From contig CANMTU010000001.1 of NCBI GenBank assembly GCA_947501005.1, positions 1,388,501 through 1,452,500 of the forward strand: a stretch of DNA of 64,000 bases, written 5' to 3'. Of this stretch, positions 31,937 to 40,020 are shown piece by piece. This DNA comes from an uncultured Erythrobacter sp. GTDB taxonomy: Bacteria > Pseudomonadota > Alphaproteobacteria > Sphingomonadales > Sphingomonadaceae. The position numbers and the translations under genes are program-made. The notes below the pieces were generated by a model. That model was not told the DNA's origin. It searched no databases and worked only from the letters and a program-made list of their open reading frames with translations. The number at the start of each line of letters is the position of its first letter. Position 1 is the stretch's first letter.

Positions 31937-32692
31937 TCAGCTCATCATCGCCATGCCGCCGTTCACATGCAGCGTCTGCCCGGTGACATAGGCCGCCTCG
32001 TCGCTGGCGAGATAGGCGACCGCCGCACCGATCTCGTCGCCTTCGCCCATGCGGCCCATCGGGATGCGGCTGTTGATGGCGGCTTTCTGATCGTCGGTCA
32101 GCTGGCCGGTCATCGCGGTGCGGATGAAGCCGGGGGCGACGCAGTTGACGGTGATCTTGCGGCTGGCCAGTTCGGCGGCGAGGCTCTTGCTCATGCCGGT
32201 CAGCCCGGCCTTGGCCGCGCTGTAGTTCATCTGCCCGGGATTGCCGGTCGCGCCGACGACGCTGGTGATCGAGATGATCCGCCCGCCCTTCGCCTTCATC
32301 ATCGGCCGGGCGGCGGCGCGCATCAGGCGGAACGCCGCCTCGAGATTGACGCGGATCACCTGGTCCCACTCCTCGTCCTTCATCCGCATGGCGAGATTGT
32401 CGCGGGTGATGCCGGCATTGTTCACCAGGATGTCGAGCCCGCCCAGCGTATCGATGGCAGCCGGGATCAGTTCCTCGACTTGCACGGTGTCGGACAGGTC
32501 GCAGGTGATCTCGACATGGTCGCCGCCGATCTCCTCGTTCAGCTGTTCGCGGAAGATGCGCAGCTTCTGCGCGTTGGAGCCGGACAGCGCCAGCCGCGCG
32601 CCCTGCCGTGCCAGAGCGTAGGCAATGGCCGAGCCGATCCCCCCGCTCGCCCCGGTGACCAGCGCGGTCTTTCCCTTCAGGCTGAACATCAT
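31937..32692 (-). CDS. fabG: 3-oxoacyl-ACP reductase
   Basis: 251 residues. NADPH-dependent reduction of beta-ketoacyl-ACP in fatty acid elongation. Cofactor motif TGASGGIG, NNAG(ITRDNLAMRMKDEEWD is the FabG hallmark after it), catalytic Ser in ITSVVG, and YSAAKAGL. The start overlaps the fabD stop by 4 nt (ATGA), so it is coupled. acpP, which often follows fabG, is not in the downstream gap. Confidence 0.95.
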   Translation of the reverse strand: MMFSLKGKTALVTGASGGIGSAIAYALARQGARLALSGSNAQKLRIFREQLNEEIGGDHVEITCDLSDTVQVEELIPAAIDTLGGLDILVNNAGITRDNLAMRMKDEEWDQVIRVNLEAAFRLMRAAARPMMKAKGGRIISITSVVGATGNPGQMNYSAAKAGLTGMSKSLAAELASRKITVNCVAPGFIRTAMTGQLTDDQKAAINSRIPMGRMGEGDEIGAAVAYLASDEAAYVTGQTLHVNGGMAMMS

Positions 32693-33627
32693 GCGTTCTC
32701 CTTCGCAAAACTTTCGAGGTCGGCCATCGTCACGAGGCTGACGGTCTCGGCCTCGTTGTCGATCCGGCCGACCATCGGGCCGAGCACCTTGCCGCCAATC
32801 TCGACGAAGCGTTCCACGCCCGCCGCACGCATGGCGAGGACGCTTTCGCGCCAGCGCACCCGGCCGGTGACCTGTTCGACCAGCAGATCCTTCTCTTGCC
32901 CCGGATCGGTCACGCGCGCGGCGGTGATATTGGCATAGAGGGGCACGGTGAAGGCCGAGGGGGCGGTGTTGCCCAGCGCGATCCTCATACGCTGCGCCGC
33001 CGGTTGCATCAGCGAGCAGTGGAACGGAGCCGAAACGGGCAGTTTGATCCCACGCTTGATCCCATGATCCTTTGCCATCTCGATCGCACGTTCGATCGCC
33101 TCGGCATGGCCGGAGATGACGACTTGCGTCGGATCGTTGTCGTTGGCGACTTCGCACACCTGCCCTTCGGCGGCCGCCTCTGCCAGTGCGCTCGCCTTCT
33201 CGATATCCGCGCCGAGCAAGGCGGCCATCGCGCCGACGCCGATGGGCACGGCATCCTGCATGGCGATGCCGCGTAGGCGCAGCAGCTTGGCAGTCTCGGC
33301 CAAGGTAAAAGCGCCCGCGGCACATAGCGCGCTGTATTCGCCGAGCGAGTGACCGGCGACGCACTCGGCCTTGTCGGCGAGGGCGAGGCCGAATTCCTTT
33401 TCCAACACGCGCAGGGTGGCGATGGAATTAGCCATGATCGCGGGCTGCGCATTGGAGGTCAGCGTGAGTTCGGCTTCGGTCCCCTCCTGCATGACCGCGC
33501 TGAGTTTCTGGTTGAGCGCATCGTCGACTTCCTCGAACACCGCGCGGGCGTGGGCGCTGGCGTCGGCAAGGTCCTTGCCCATGCCGACCTTCTGACTTCC
33601 CTGGCCGGGAAAGATGAATGCTGTCAT
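32689..33627 (-). CDS. fabD: Malonyl-CoA--ACP transacylase
   Basis: 312 residues. It transfers malonyl from CoA to ACP for fatty acid synthesis. FPGQGSQKVGMG at the N-terminus, nucleophile elbow GHSLGEYSAL, and the catalytic histidine in VSAPFHCSLM. The ATG at 33627 has GAGGAGA about eight bases upstream. The longer open frame upstream overlaps ldcA and is a shadow. It lies 22 bp after ldcA and overlaps fabG, so ldcA-fabD-fabG probably form one transcript. Confidence 0.97.
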   Translation of the reverse strand: MTAFIFPGQGSQKVGMGKDLADASAHARAVFEEVDDALNQKLSAVMQEGTEAELTLTSNAQPAIMANSIATLRVLEKEFGLALADKAECVAGHSLGEYSALCAAGAFTLAETAKLLRLRGIAMQDAVPIGVGAMAALLGADIEKASALAEAAAEGQVCEVANDNDPTQVVISGHAEAIERAIEMAKDHGIKRGIKLPVSAPFHCSLMQPAAQRMRIALGNTAPSAFTVPLYANITAARVTDPGQEKDLLVEQVTGRVRWRESVLAMRAAGVERFVEIGGKVLGPMVGRIDNEAETVSLVTMADLESFAKENA

Positions 33628-33649
33628 GTCTGTCTCCTCGCCGTCGCGC

Positions 33650-34501
33650 TTAGGCCGGGGGGCGAGCCGCCTCAAGGCCGAAGGGGACGATGCGGTTGTC
33701 CGCCATATGCCCGATCTGCGCGCGGCCAAGGTACGGGATGCCGCTCTTGTCGCACCAGAAGCGCGCGATCCCCTCGATGCTTGCCCCGAAGGGCCGGTCG
33801 TTTTCCGGCACGAGGCTGACCTCGCCCAGCCGGATCCCGGCGACATCGCCCAGATGCTGGGTGACGTGGAAGAACAACCGGTCGACCGCGTAATCGTATT
33901 CGCCCACCTCCTCGACCAGCAAGTCATGCCCGGCGAGCGAGGGCATGAATTCGGTCCCCACCAGCATGGCGAGGGTGTAGAGGTTGAAGGCGGCGGCGGG
34001 CCGCTCGCCGAGGCTCGGCTCGACCCCCTCGTCGCTGCCGCAGAACCACGCCAGCACCCGCCGGATCGCCGCGTCACCGCCCGGGCGCTTGATGTCTATC
34101 GGCATGGGTGCGTGGACCGGCCGCCCCGCCCCCGCCCGGTAGAGCGCGCCAAGCAGCGTGCCGCAGTCGGAATAGCCGAGATAGGGCTTCGCCTTCCCCG
34201 CGGCGTTCAACCCGGCGACCGCCTCCCGCGCGATCCTGTTCGAGCCGTAACCGCCCTTGGCGAACCACACCGCGTCGAACGCCGGATCGTTGGCACATTC
34301 GAGGAAGGCGGCAAGGCGGCGTGCATCCGGCCCGGCGAAATGACCGCCTTCTTCGAAACATTGCGGATGGAAGGTCAGCGCGAGTTCGGAAAATTCCGCC
34401 GCCGCCAGCGCCTCGACCGCTTCCGCATGCGTGCGCTTCAGCGGAGTGGCGGGCGCGCAGATCGCGATATTTCGCAAGGGTCTTGGCACGGCAGCGATCA
34501 T
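33650..34501 (-). CDS. ldcA: Muramoyltetrapeptide carboxypeptidase (LD-carboxypeptidase, S66)
   Basis: 283 residues. S66 peptidases remove the terminal D-Ala from recycled murein tetrapeptide in the cytoplasm. ICAPATPLKR opens the fold, WFAKGGYGSNRI precedes the nucleophile region GYSDCGTLL, and GHMADNRIVPFG near the C-terminus holds the catalytic histidine. No signal peptide. It is divergent from a Mur ligase 42 bp away, matching a peptidoglycan-recycling pair. Confidence 0.86.
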   Translation of the reverse strand: MIAAVPRPLRNIAICAPATPLKRTHAEAVEALAAAEFSELALTFHPQCFEEGGHFAGPDARRLAAFLECANDPAFDAVWFAKGGYGSNRIAREAVAGLNAAGKAKPYLGYSDCGTLLGALYRAGAGRPVHAPMPIDIKRPGGDAAIRRVLAWFCGSDEGVEPSLGERPAAAFNLYTLAMLVGTEFMPSLAGHDLLVEEVGEYDYAVDRLFFHVTQHLGDVAGIRLGEVSLVPENDRPFGASIEGIARFWCDKSGIPYLGRAQIGHMADNRIVPFGLEAARPPA

Positions 34502-34543
34502 GGCCGCTTGTCACGGCGCGCACAACACCATAGCCCCCGCCGC

Positions 34544-35971
34544 ATGAGCGAATTCCCCAGCCCCGAACAGCTTCTGGCCCGCCCGTTCTTCTTCGTCGGT
34601 ATCGGCGGCTCGGGCATGTTGCCGCTCGCGCAGATCCTCAAGGGACGCGGGGCCAGCGTCGCGGGATCGGATCGCAGTTTCGATCAGGGCCGCTCACCCG
34701 AGAAATTCGCCGCCCTCGAACGGCAGGGCTTCGAACTCCATCCCCAGGACGGCAGCGGCATCGTCAGCGGGGATCAGATCGTCGTCGCCTCCGCCGCGAT
34801 CGAGGATACGGTGCCCGAAATCGAGCAGGCCAACGCTCTCGGCTGCCTGCGCCTGACCCGGGCGGAACTCAACTCCATCCTGTTCAACACCAGCGGGGCG
34901 GGCATCTCGGTCGCGGGCACCAGCGGCAAGTCGACCGTCACCGGCATGCTGGGCTGGATCCTGCAGGCCACCGGCCGCGCGCCGACAATCATGAACGGCG
35001 CGGTGATGAAGAACTTCGCCTCGCCCGAACGACCCTATGCCAGCAGCGTGATCGGCGGGCAGAGCCTGTTCGTCAGCGAAGTGGACGAGAGCGACGGTTC
35101 GATCGCGCTGTACAAGCCGGCGGTTGGCGTGCTGCTGAATGTCAGCCTCGATCACAAGAGCATGGACGAGTTGCGCCAGCTGTTCGGCGATTACCTCTCG
35201 CGCTGCCGCATCGCGGTGGTGAATGCCGACGATGCGGAGGCGCTGGCCCTGCTGCCCCGCGCGAACGAGGTCATCACCTTCGCGCTCGATCAGGAGAAGG
35301 CGCAGATCGGCATCGTGCCGGGCAGCATTGCCGAAGGGCCGGTACGCCAGGCGGCGATGGTCATCGACCGGCACGACGGCAGCGAGCATCCCCTGAGGCT
35401 CAACATGCCGGGGCGGCACAATCTCTCCAACGCGCTGGCGGCTATCGCCGGTGCCGCGGCGGCGGGCGTTCCGGTCGCCGCGGCGGTCGAGGCGCTCGGC
35501 GAATTCGAGGGGCTGGCCCGGCGCTTCGACATCATCGGCACCAATCACGCCGCCATTACCGTGATCGACGATTTCGGCCACAATCCCGAAAAATGCGCCG
35601 CCACCCTGCGCACCCTGCGCGCCCATCCGGGCCGGGTGCTCGCCTTCTTCCAGCCCCACGGTTACGGCCCGCTGCGGCAGATGGGCGAGGAGCTTGCGCA
35701 GACCTTCGCGCAGGAACTCGAGGCGACGGACCACGTCCTCCTGTGCGATCCCGTCTATTTCGGCGGCACCGCCGATCGCAGCGAGGGGAGCGAGCGGATC
35801 GTGCGCCTGATCGAGGCGGCCGGCGGCAATGCGGAATACATCCCGACGCGCAAGGCGGTGGAGGACCGGATCGTCAACCTCGCCGGGCCGGGCGACCGGA
35901 TCGTGGTCATGGGCGCGCGCGACGACACGCTGAGCGACTTCGCGCGCGGGCTCTACCAGCGCCTGTCCTAA
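34544..35971 (+). CDS. MurC/Mpl-type Mur ligase
   Basis: 475 residues. Three Mur ligase domains: FFVGIGGSGMLPLAQIL (UDP-MurNAc-binding Rossmann domain), P-loop GTSGKSTVTGML in the central ATPase domain with NVSLDHKSMDEL, and a C-terminal domain with DFGHNPEKCAATLRTL and FFQPHGYGPLRQMG. It is MurC-like but departs from MurC at DFGHNP (usual DYGHHP). Next to ldcA it is most likely a recycling ligase such as Mpl, which attaches tripeptide to UDP-MurNAc. A second MurC is the alternative. A much longer in-frame ORF begins at 33614 but runs antisense through ldcA; I take the ATG at 34544. Confidence 0.8.
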   Translation: MSEFPSPEQLLARPFFFVGIGGSGMLPLAQILKGRGASVAGSDRSFDQGRSPEKFAALERQGFELHPQDGSGIVSGDQIVVASAAIEDTVPEIEQANALGCLRLTRAELNSILFNTSGAGISVAGTSGKSTVTGMLGWILQATGRAPTIMNGAVMKNFASPERPYASSVIGGQSLFVSEVDESDGSIALYKPAVGVLLNVSLDHKSMDELRQLFGDYLSRCRIAVVNADDAEALALLPRANEVITFALDQEKAQIGIVPGSIAEGPVRQAAMVIDRHDGSEHPLRLNMPGRHNLSNALAAIAGAAAAGVPVAAAVEALGEFEGLARRFDIIGTNHAAITVIDDFGHNPEKCAATLRTLRAHPGRVLAFFQPHGYGPLRQMGEELAQTFAQELEATDHVLLCDPVYFGGTADRSEGSERIVRLIEAAGGNAEYIPTRKAVEDRIVNLAGPGDRIVVMGARDDTLSDFARGLYQRLS

Positions 35972-36927
35972 TGCGCGGCCTCGCCCTCGGCATCGTGGCC
36001 GAGGCCGAGGACGTTGTGCAGCAGGAAGACGAGCGCCCCGCCCAGCACCAGCCCGACGATCGCCGACCCGCCCGCGAAAGTCAGCCAGCCCAGCACGCCG
36101 CCCGCCGCGCCCGCCACTTCGGACACGCCGTGCTGGATGCCCTCGATCCAGTGTTCCGGACCGGCGATCCCGAGTTCGGCGAGGCCGTGCAGGATGATCC
36201 CGCCGCCCACCCACAGCATCGCGACAGTGCCGATCAGCGACAGCGCCGTCAGCAGCCAGGGCACGCCCTTGAGCAGGAACCGCCCGAAGGCTTGTGCCGC
36301 CTGCGAGGATTTCTCCGTCAGGTGCAGGCCGATATCGTCCAGCTTCACGATAACCGCCACCGCGCCGTACACCGCCACGGTCACCAATATCCCGACGATG
36401 GCGAGCACCGCCGCGCGCGTTACCAGGCCTTCGGCGGCGACCTCGTTCAAGGTAATGGCCATGATTTCGGCCGAGAGGATCAGGTCGGTGCGGATCGCGC
36501 CCAAGACGCGCTTCTTCTCGAACGCGGCCGGATCCTCGATCGGATCTTCCAGCGTCTCGCCATGCTTCTTGCCGCCGAGCTTTTCGAGGACCTTCTCCGC
36601 CCCTTCGTACGACAGGTACGCCCCGCCCGCCATCAGCACGAACACGATGGCCGCCGGCAGGAACTCGCTGAGCAGCAAGGCCCCGGGCAGCAGGATGAGC
36701 AGCTTGTTCTTCAAGCTGCCGAGCGTGATCTTCCAGATGATCGGCAATTCGCGCGCGGGCGACAGGCCGGTGACGTAGCTCGGCGTGACTGCCGCATCGT
36801 CGATCACCACGCCCGCCGTTTTCGTACCCGCGCGGCTCGCCGCGACGCCGATATCGTCGGCCGAGGCGGCGGCCGCGCGGGCGATTACGGAAACGTCGTC
36901 GAGTAAAGCTACCAATCCGCCGGGCAT
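35968..36927 (-). CDS. DUF808 family membrane protein (YedI-like)
   Basis: 319 residues. The N-terminal [22 protein letters not shown] followed by [17 protein letters not shown] is the DUF808/YedI signature. At least five hydrophobic helices follow (about 82-105, 170-200, 225-250, 285-310). Function of the family is unknown. The ATG has GGAG ten bases upstream. The 3' end overlaps the convergent Mur ligase stop by 4 nt. Confidence 0.9.
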   Translation of the reverse strand: MPGGLVALLDDVSVIARAAAASADDIGVAASRAGTKTAGVVIDDAAVTPSYVTGLSPARELPIIWKITLGSLKNKLLILLPGALLLSEFLPAAIVFVLMAGGAYLSYEGAEKVLEKLGGKKHGETLEDPIEDPAAFEKKRVLGAIRTDLILSAEIMAITLNEVAAEGLVTRAAVLAIVGILVTVAVYGAVAVIVKLDDIGLHLTEKSSQAAQAFGRFLLKGVPWLLTALSLIGTVAMLWVGGGIILHGLAELGIAGPEHWIEGIQHGVSEVAGAAGGVLGWLTFAGGSAIVGLVLGGALVFLLHNVLGLGHDAEGEAAH

Positions 36928-36980
36928 GCCGATCTCCTTCGCCCTGCCCCCTGCCCCGCCATGCGCGATGCGACAAGCCC

Positions 36981-37110
36981 TTGCATTCGCGCCGCACCAG
37001 GCTATGTGCGCGGTTTCCCGCCTTGGCGTGGGAAACCGAAGAAAGCCGGAGGGGCCCCGCAATCCCGCGGATCAGCCAGCGATCGGCCACATAGTGAAAG
37101 GACACAGGGC
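36981..37110 (+). promoter_or_regulatory. Promoter and leader region of rpsF-rpsR-rplI
   Basis: TTGCAT (36981-36986) and TATGTG (37003-37008), 16 bp apart, make a plausible promoter. Immediately after it is a perfect 9 bp inverted repeat, CGGTTTCCC (37011-37019) and GGGAAACCG (37030-37038). The start point would fall inside its left arm, so it may be an operator or the promoter may lie further upstream. S6:S18 leaders with a CCG bulge are known to autoregulate this operon; I cannot confirm that fold here. Confidence 0.35.
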
Positions 37111-37476
37111 ATGGCTCTATACGAGCATGTTTTCCTGGCGCGTCAGGATCTGAGCCAGGCTCAGGTCGACCAGCTCGCCCAGACTGCCACCGAAATCATC
37201 GAAGCGAACGAAGGCAAGGTCACCAAGACGGAGACCTGGGGCCTCAAGAACCTCGCCTACAAGATCGACCGCAACCGCAAGGCGCATTTCGTCATGCTCG
37301 CGATCGATGCGCCCGGCTCGGTCGTCGAGGAGCTCGAGCGGCAGACGCGCATCAACGAAGACGTCATCCGCTACATGACCATCCGCGTCGAGGAGCACGA
37401 GGAAGGCCTCAGCGCGATGATGCGCAAGAACGAGCGCGATACCAAGAAGCGCCGCGACCGTGAGGAGCGTAACTGA
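37111..37476 (+). CDS. rpsF: 30S ribosomal protein S6
   Basis: 121 residues. [15 protein letters not shown] and the GLKNLAYKI block are the S6 pattern. S6 binds S18 in the platform of the 30S subunit. The C-terminus is strongly charged and ends RDREERN, not in the Glu-Glu that RimK extends in E. coli. The stop overlaps the rpsR ATG. Confidence 0.98.
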   Translation: MALYEHVFLARQDLSQAQVDQLAQTATEIIEANEGKVTKTETWGLKNLAYKIDRNRKAHFVMLAIDAPGSVVEELERQTRINEDVIRYMTIRVEEHEEGLSAMMRKNERDTKKRRDREERN

Positions 37477-37700
37477 TGGCCCGTCCGTTTTTCCGCCGCC
37501 GCAAGTCCTGCCCGTTCTCGGGCAAGAACGCGCCGCAGATCGATTACAAGGATGTGCGCCTGCTGCAGGGCTTCATGTCCGAACGCGGCAAGATCGTGCC
37601 GTCCCGCATCACCGCCGTCAGCGCGAAGAAGCAGCGTGAACTCGCCAAGGCGATCAAGCGTGCGCGCCACATCGGCCTCCTTCCGTATATCGTGAAGTAA
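37476..37700 (+). CDS. rpsR: 30S ribosomal protein S18
   Basis: 74 residues. [39 protein letters not shown] and ARHIGLLPY are the S18 hallmarks. S18 forms a heterodimer with S6. The ATG overlaps the rpsF TGA by one base, so translation is coupled; rplI follows after 12 bp. Confidence 0.98.
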   Translation: MARPFFRRRKSCPFSGKNAPQIDYKDVRLLQGFMSERGKIVPSRITAVSAKKQRELAKAIKRARHIGLLPYIVK

Positions 37701-37712
37701 GGAGAAGACCCC

Positions 37713-38381
37713 ATGGATATCATTCTCCTCCAGCGCATCGAGAAGCTCGGCACGATCGGTGACGTCGTCACCGTGAAGGACGGCTATGCCCGTAACTTCC
37801 TGCTGCCGCAGAAGAAGGCCCTTCGCGCCAACGAGTCGAACCGCAAGGTGTTCGAAGCCAATCGCGACCGCCTCGAAAAGGAAAACGCGGAACGTCGCGG
37901 CGAAGCCGAGACGGCTGGCGAGAAGGTCGACGGCGTCGAGGTGGTGCTGATCCGCGCCTCGTCGAACACCGGCCAGCTCTACGGTTCGGTCAATGTGCGC
38001 GACATCGTCGCCGCGCTGGCCGACAAGGGCCATGAGATCGACAAGAAGCAGGTCATCATGGGCAACCCGATCAAGGAAATCGGGATGCACGACGTGCGCG
38101 TCGACCTGCACCCCGAGGTGTCGATCACGATCAAGGCCAATGTCGCCCGCTCGGACGACGAAGCCGAATTGCAGCGTCAGGGCGTCGACGTGATGGCCCA
38201 GATGTTCGAGGACGATCGGACCGCCGAAGGCGGCTCGGGCTTCACCGAAGCCGTCGATCCGACGCTGGAGCCGGGCGAGATCCCCTCCGACATGCTCGAG
38301 GACGGTCTCAGCACCGAGGACGGCACGAGCCAGCGCGAAGCGTTGATCGATGCCACCGCGCCGGGCCACGATCAGGGCTGA
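37713..38381 (+). CDS. rplI: 50S ribosomal protein L9 with acidic C-terminal extension
   Basis: 222 residues, against about 150 for E. coli L9. The N-terminal domain (MDIILLQRIEKLGTIGDVVTVKDGYARNFLLPQ) and the connecting helix are normal, and the C-terminal RNA-binding domain ends near residue 148. The remaining 70 or so residues are acidic and apparently unstructured (VDPTLEPGEIPSDMLEDG and similar). Such tails are common in sphingomonads as far as I know. A clear terminator follows 25 bases after the stop. Confidence 0.97.
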   Translation: MDIILLQRIEKLGTIGDVVTVKDGYARNFLLPQKKALRANESNRKVFEANRDRLEKENAERRGEAETAGEKVDGVEVVLIRASSNTGQLYGSVNVRDIVAALADKGHEIDKKQVIMGNPIKEIGMHDVRVDLHPEVSITIKANVARSDDEAELQRQGVDVMAQMFEDDRTAEGGSGFTEAVDPTLEPGEIPSDMLEDGLSTEDGTSQREALIDATAPGHDQG

Positions 38382-38403
38382 CAGCGCCCCGAACCTGATG
38401 CAG

Positions 38404-38437
38404 AAGGGCGCGGCGGCTTCGGCTCCCGCGCCCTTTT
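38404..38437 (+). terminator. Rho-independent terminator after rplI
   Basis: GGGCGCGG (38406-38413) pairs with CCGCGCCC (38426-38433) around a 12 nt loop and is followed by TTTT. It ends the rpsF-rpsR-rplI transcript. Confidence 0.85.
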
Positions 38438-38488
38438 CGTAACCAGCGCCCGGATATGGCAACGTGCCGGGCCAGACCTCAACCTGCG

Positions 38489-39943
38489 ATGGGAAGCACG
38501 GCCTTGGAAACGATCGACCAGATCCTCGACAAACTCGAAAGCGTCTACGATGCCGCCGTCCGCCGCCTGCGCGACGACGTCATCGCCTATGGCCGCGAAC
38601 GCGAAGTGCCCACCGCCGAGCGCCGCAGGGACGGCAGCTACGCCTATCCCGAACTGCGCCTACGGTATCGCGGCGGGGAAGAACCAACCGGCCGCCGCCG
38701 CGCCTTCGGCCGCCTCAACGCACCCGGGCTGTACACCACCACCGTCACCCGCCCCGCCCTGTTCCGCGACTATTTGCGCGAACAGATCGAACTCATCCAG
38801 AGCAATTACGAGATCGAAGTCGAGGTCGGGTCCTCGACCCAGGAGATCCCCTTTCCCTATGTCCTCGACGGGGCGGCGGGGGCGGAACTCGCCGGCGTCG
38901 ATCCGAACGAGATCGCCCGCTATTTCCCCTCGACCGAACTGGCCGACATCGGCGACGAACTGGCCGACGGGATCGAGCTCGACAATCCCGAGGCGCCGAT
39001 CCCCCTGTCGCTGTTCGACGGGTTGCGGACCGATTTCAGCCTCGCTCGCCTCGCCCATTACACAGGCACCGATCCGCGGCATTTCCAGCGCTTCATCCTG
39101 TTTACCAACTATCACCGCTATGTCGATGAATTCGTTGATTGGGCAGGCACGCAGCTTGGCGCCAACGGCTGTTCCGCGCTCGCCGGCGCCGGGGGCATGT
39201 GGCTGACCGAGCAGACCGAGAATGCGCGCAAGCAATTGAGCGACACGGCATGGCGGCGCCACCAGATGCCCGCCTATCACCTCGTCGGCGAAGGGCGCGG
39301 CGGGATCACGCTGGTCAATATCGGCGTCGGCCCGTCCAACGCAAAGACCATTTGCGACCATCTTGCCGTCCTGCGGCCAGAGGCGTGGTTGATGATCGGC
39401 CATTGCGGCGGCCTGCGCCCGAGCCAGAAGATCGGCGACTACGTCCTCGCCCACGCCTATCTGCGTGACGATCACGTGCTCGACCCGGTGCTGCCCCCCG
39501 AAATCCCCCTTCCGGCGATCGCCGAGGTGCAGCAGGCGCTGGCCGCCGCCGCCGAGGAAGTCTCGGGCGCGCATGGCAGCGACCTCAAGAAGCGGCTGCG
39601 CACCGGCACCGTCGTCACCACCGACGATCGCAATTGGGAGCTTCGCTACACCCAGTCCGCCCGCCGCCTGTCCTTGAGCCGCGCGGTCGGCATCGACATG
39701 GAAAGCGCGACCATCGCCGCGCAGGGCTATCGCTTCCGTGTCCCCTACGGCACATTGCTTTGCGTCAGCGACAAACCGCTGCATGGCGAGATCAAGCTGC
39801 CGGGTCAGGCGAACAAGTTCTACGAGGAGGCCATCGCCGCGCACTTGCAGATCGGCGTCACCACCTGCCGCCTTCTGCGCGAGGAAGGCATGCGCCTGCA
39901 CAGCCGCAAGCTGCGCGCATTCAACGAGCCGCCGTTCCGCTGA
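38489..39943 (+). CDS. amn: AMP nucleosidase
   Basis: 484 residues. It cleaves AMP to adenine and ribose-5-phosphate, draining excess AMP. The N-terminal domain is followed by a nucleoside-phosphorylase-like catalytic domain with TLVNIGVGPSNAKTICDHLAV, MIGHCGGLRPSQKIGDYVLAHAY and AVGIDMESATIAAQGYRFRVPYGTLLCVSDKPLHGE. The ATG at 38489 gives MGSTALETIDQILD, close to the family start; an ATG at 38456 adds 11 residues. Confidence 0.95.
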   Translation: MGSTALETIDQILDKLESVYDAAVRRLRDDVIAYGREREVPTAERRRDGSYAYPELRLRYRGGEEPTGRRRAFGRLNAPGLYTTTVTRPALFRDYLREQIELIQSNYEIEVEVGSSTQEIPFPYVLDGAAGAELAGVDPNEIARYFPSTELADIGDELADGIELDNPEAPIPLSLFDGLRTDFSLARLAHYTGTDPRHFQRFILFTNYHRYVDEFVDWAGTQLGANGCSALAGAGGMWLTEQTENARKQLSDTAWRRHQMPAYHLVGEGRGGITLVNIGVGPSNAKTICDHLAVLRPEAWLMIGHCGGLRPSQKIGDYVLAHAYLRDDHVLDPVLPPEIPLPAIAEVQQALAAAAEEVSGAHGSDLKKRLRTGTVVTTDDRNWELRYTQSARRLSLSRAVGIDMESATIAAQGYRFRVPYGTLLCVSDKPLHGEIKLPGQANKFYEEAIAAHLQIGVTTCRLLREEGMRLHSRKLRAFNEPPFR

Positions 39944-40020
39944 AACGCCTCGCCCTGCCTGGCGCACAGGTGCGGCACATAGTGGCGGCCGATCCTTTCA
40001 GTCAGAAAGGAGATTTGTTC

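Noticed and set aside
32689..34077. Longer fabD reading frame
   Set aside because: The extra N-terminal part overlaps ldcA in another frame and lacks FabD features; GAGGAGA precedes the ATG at 33627.
33614..34543. In-frame upstream extension of the Mur ligase
   Set aside because: The extension runs antisense through ldcA and part of fabD and matches nothing; the family start is at 34544.
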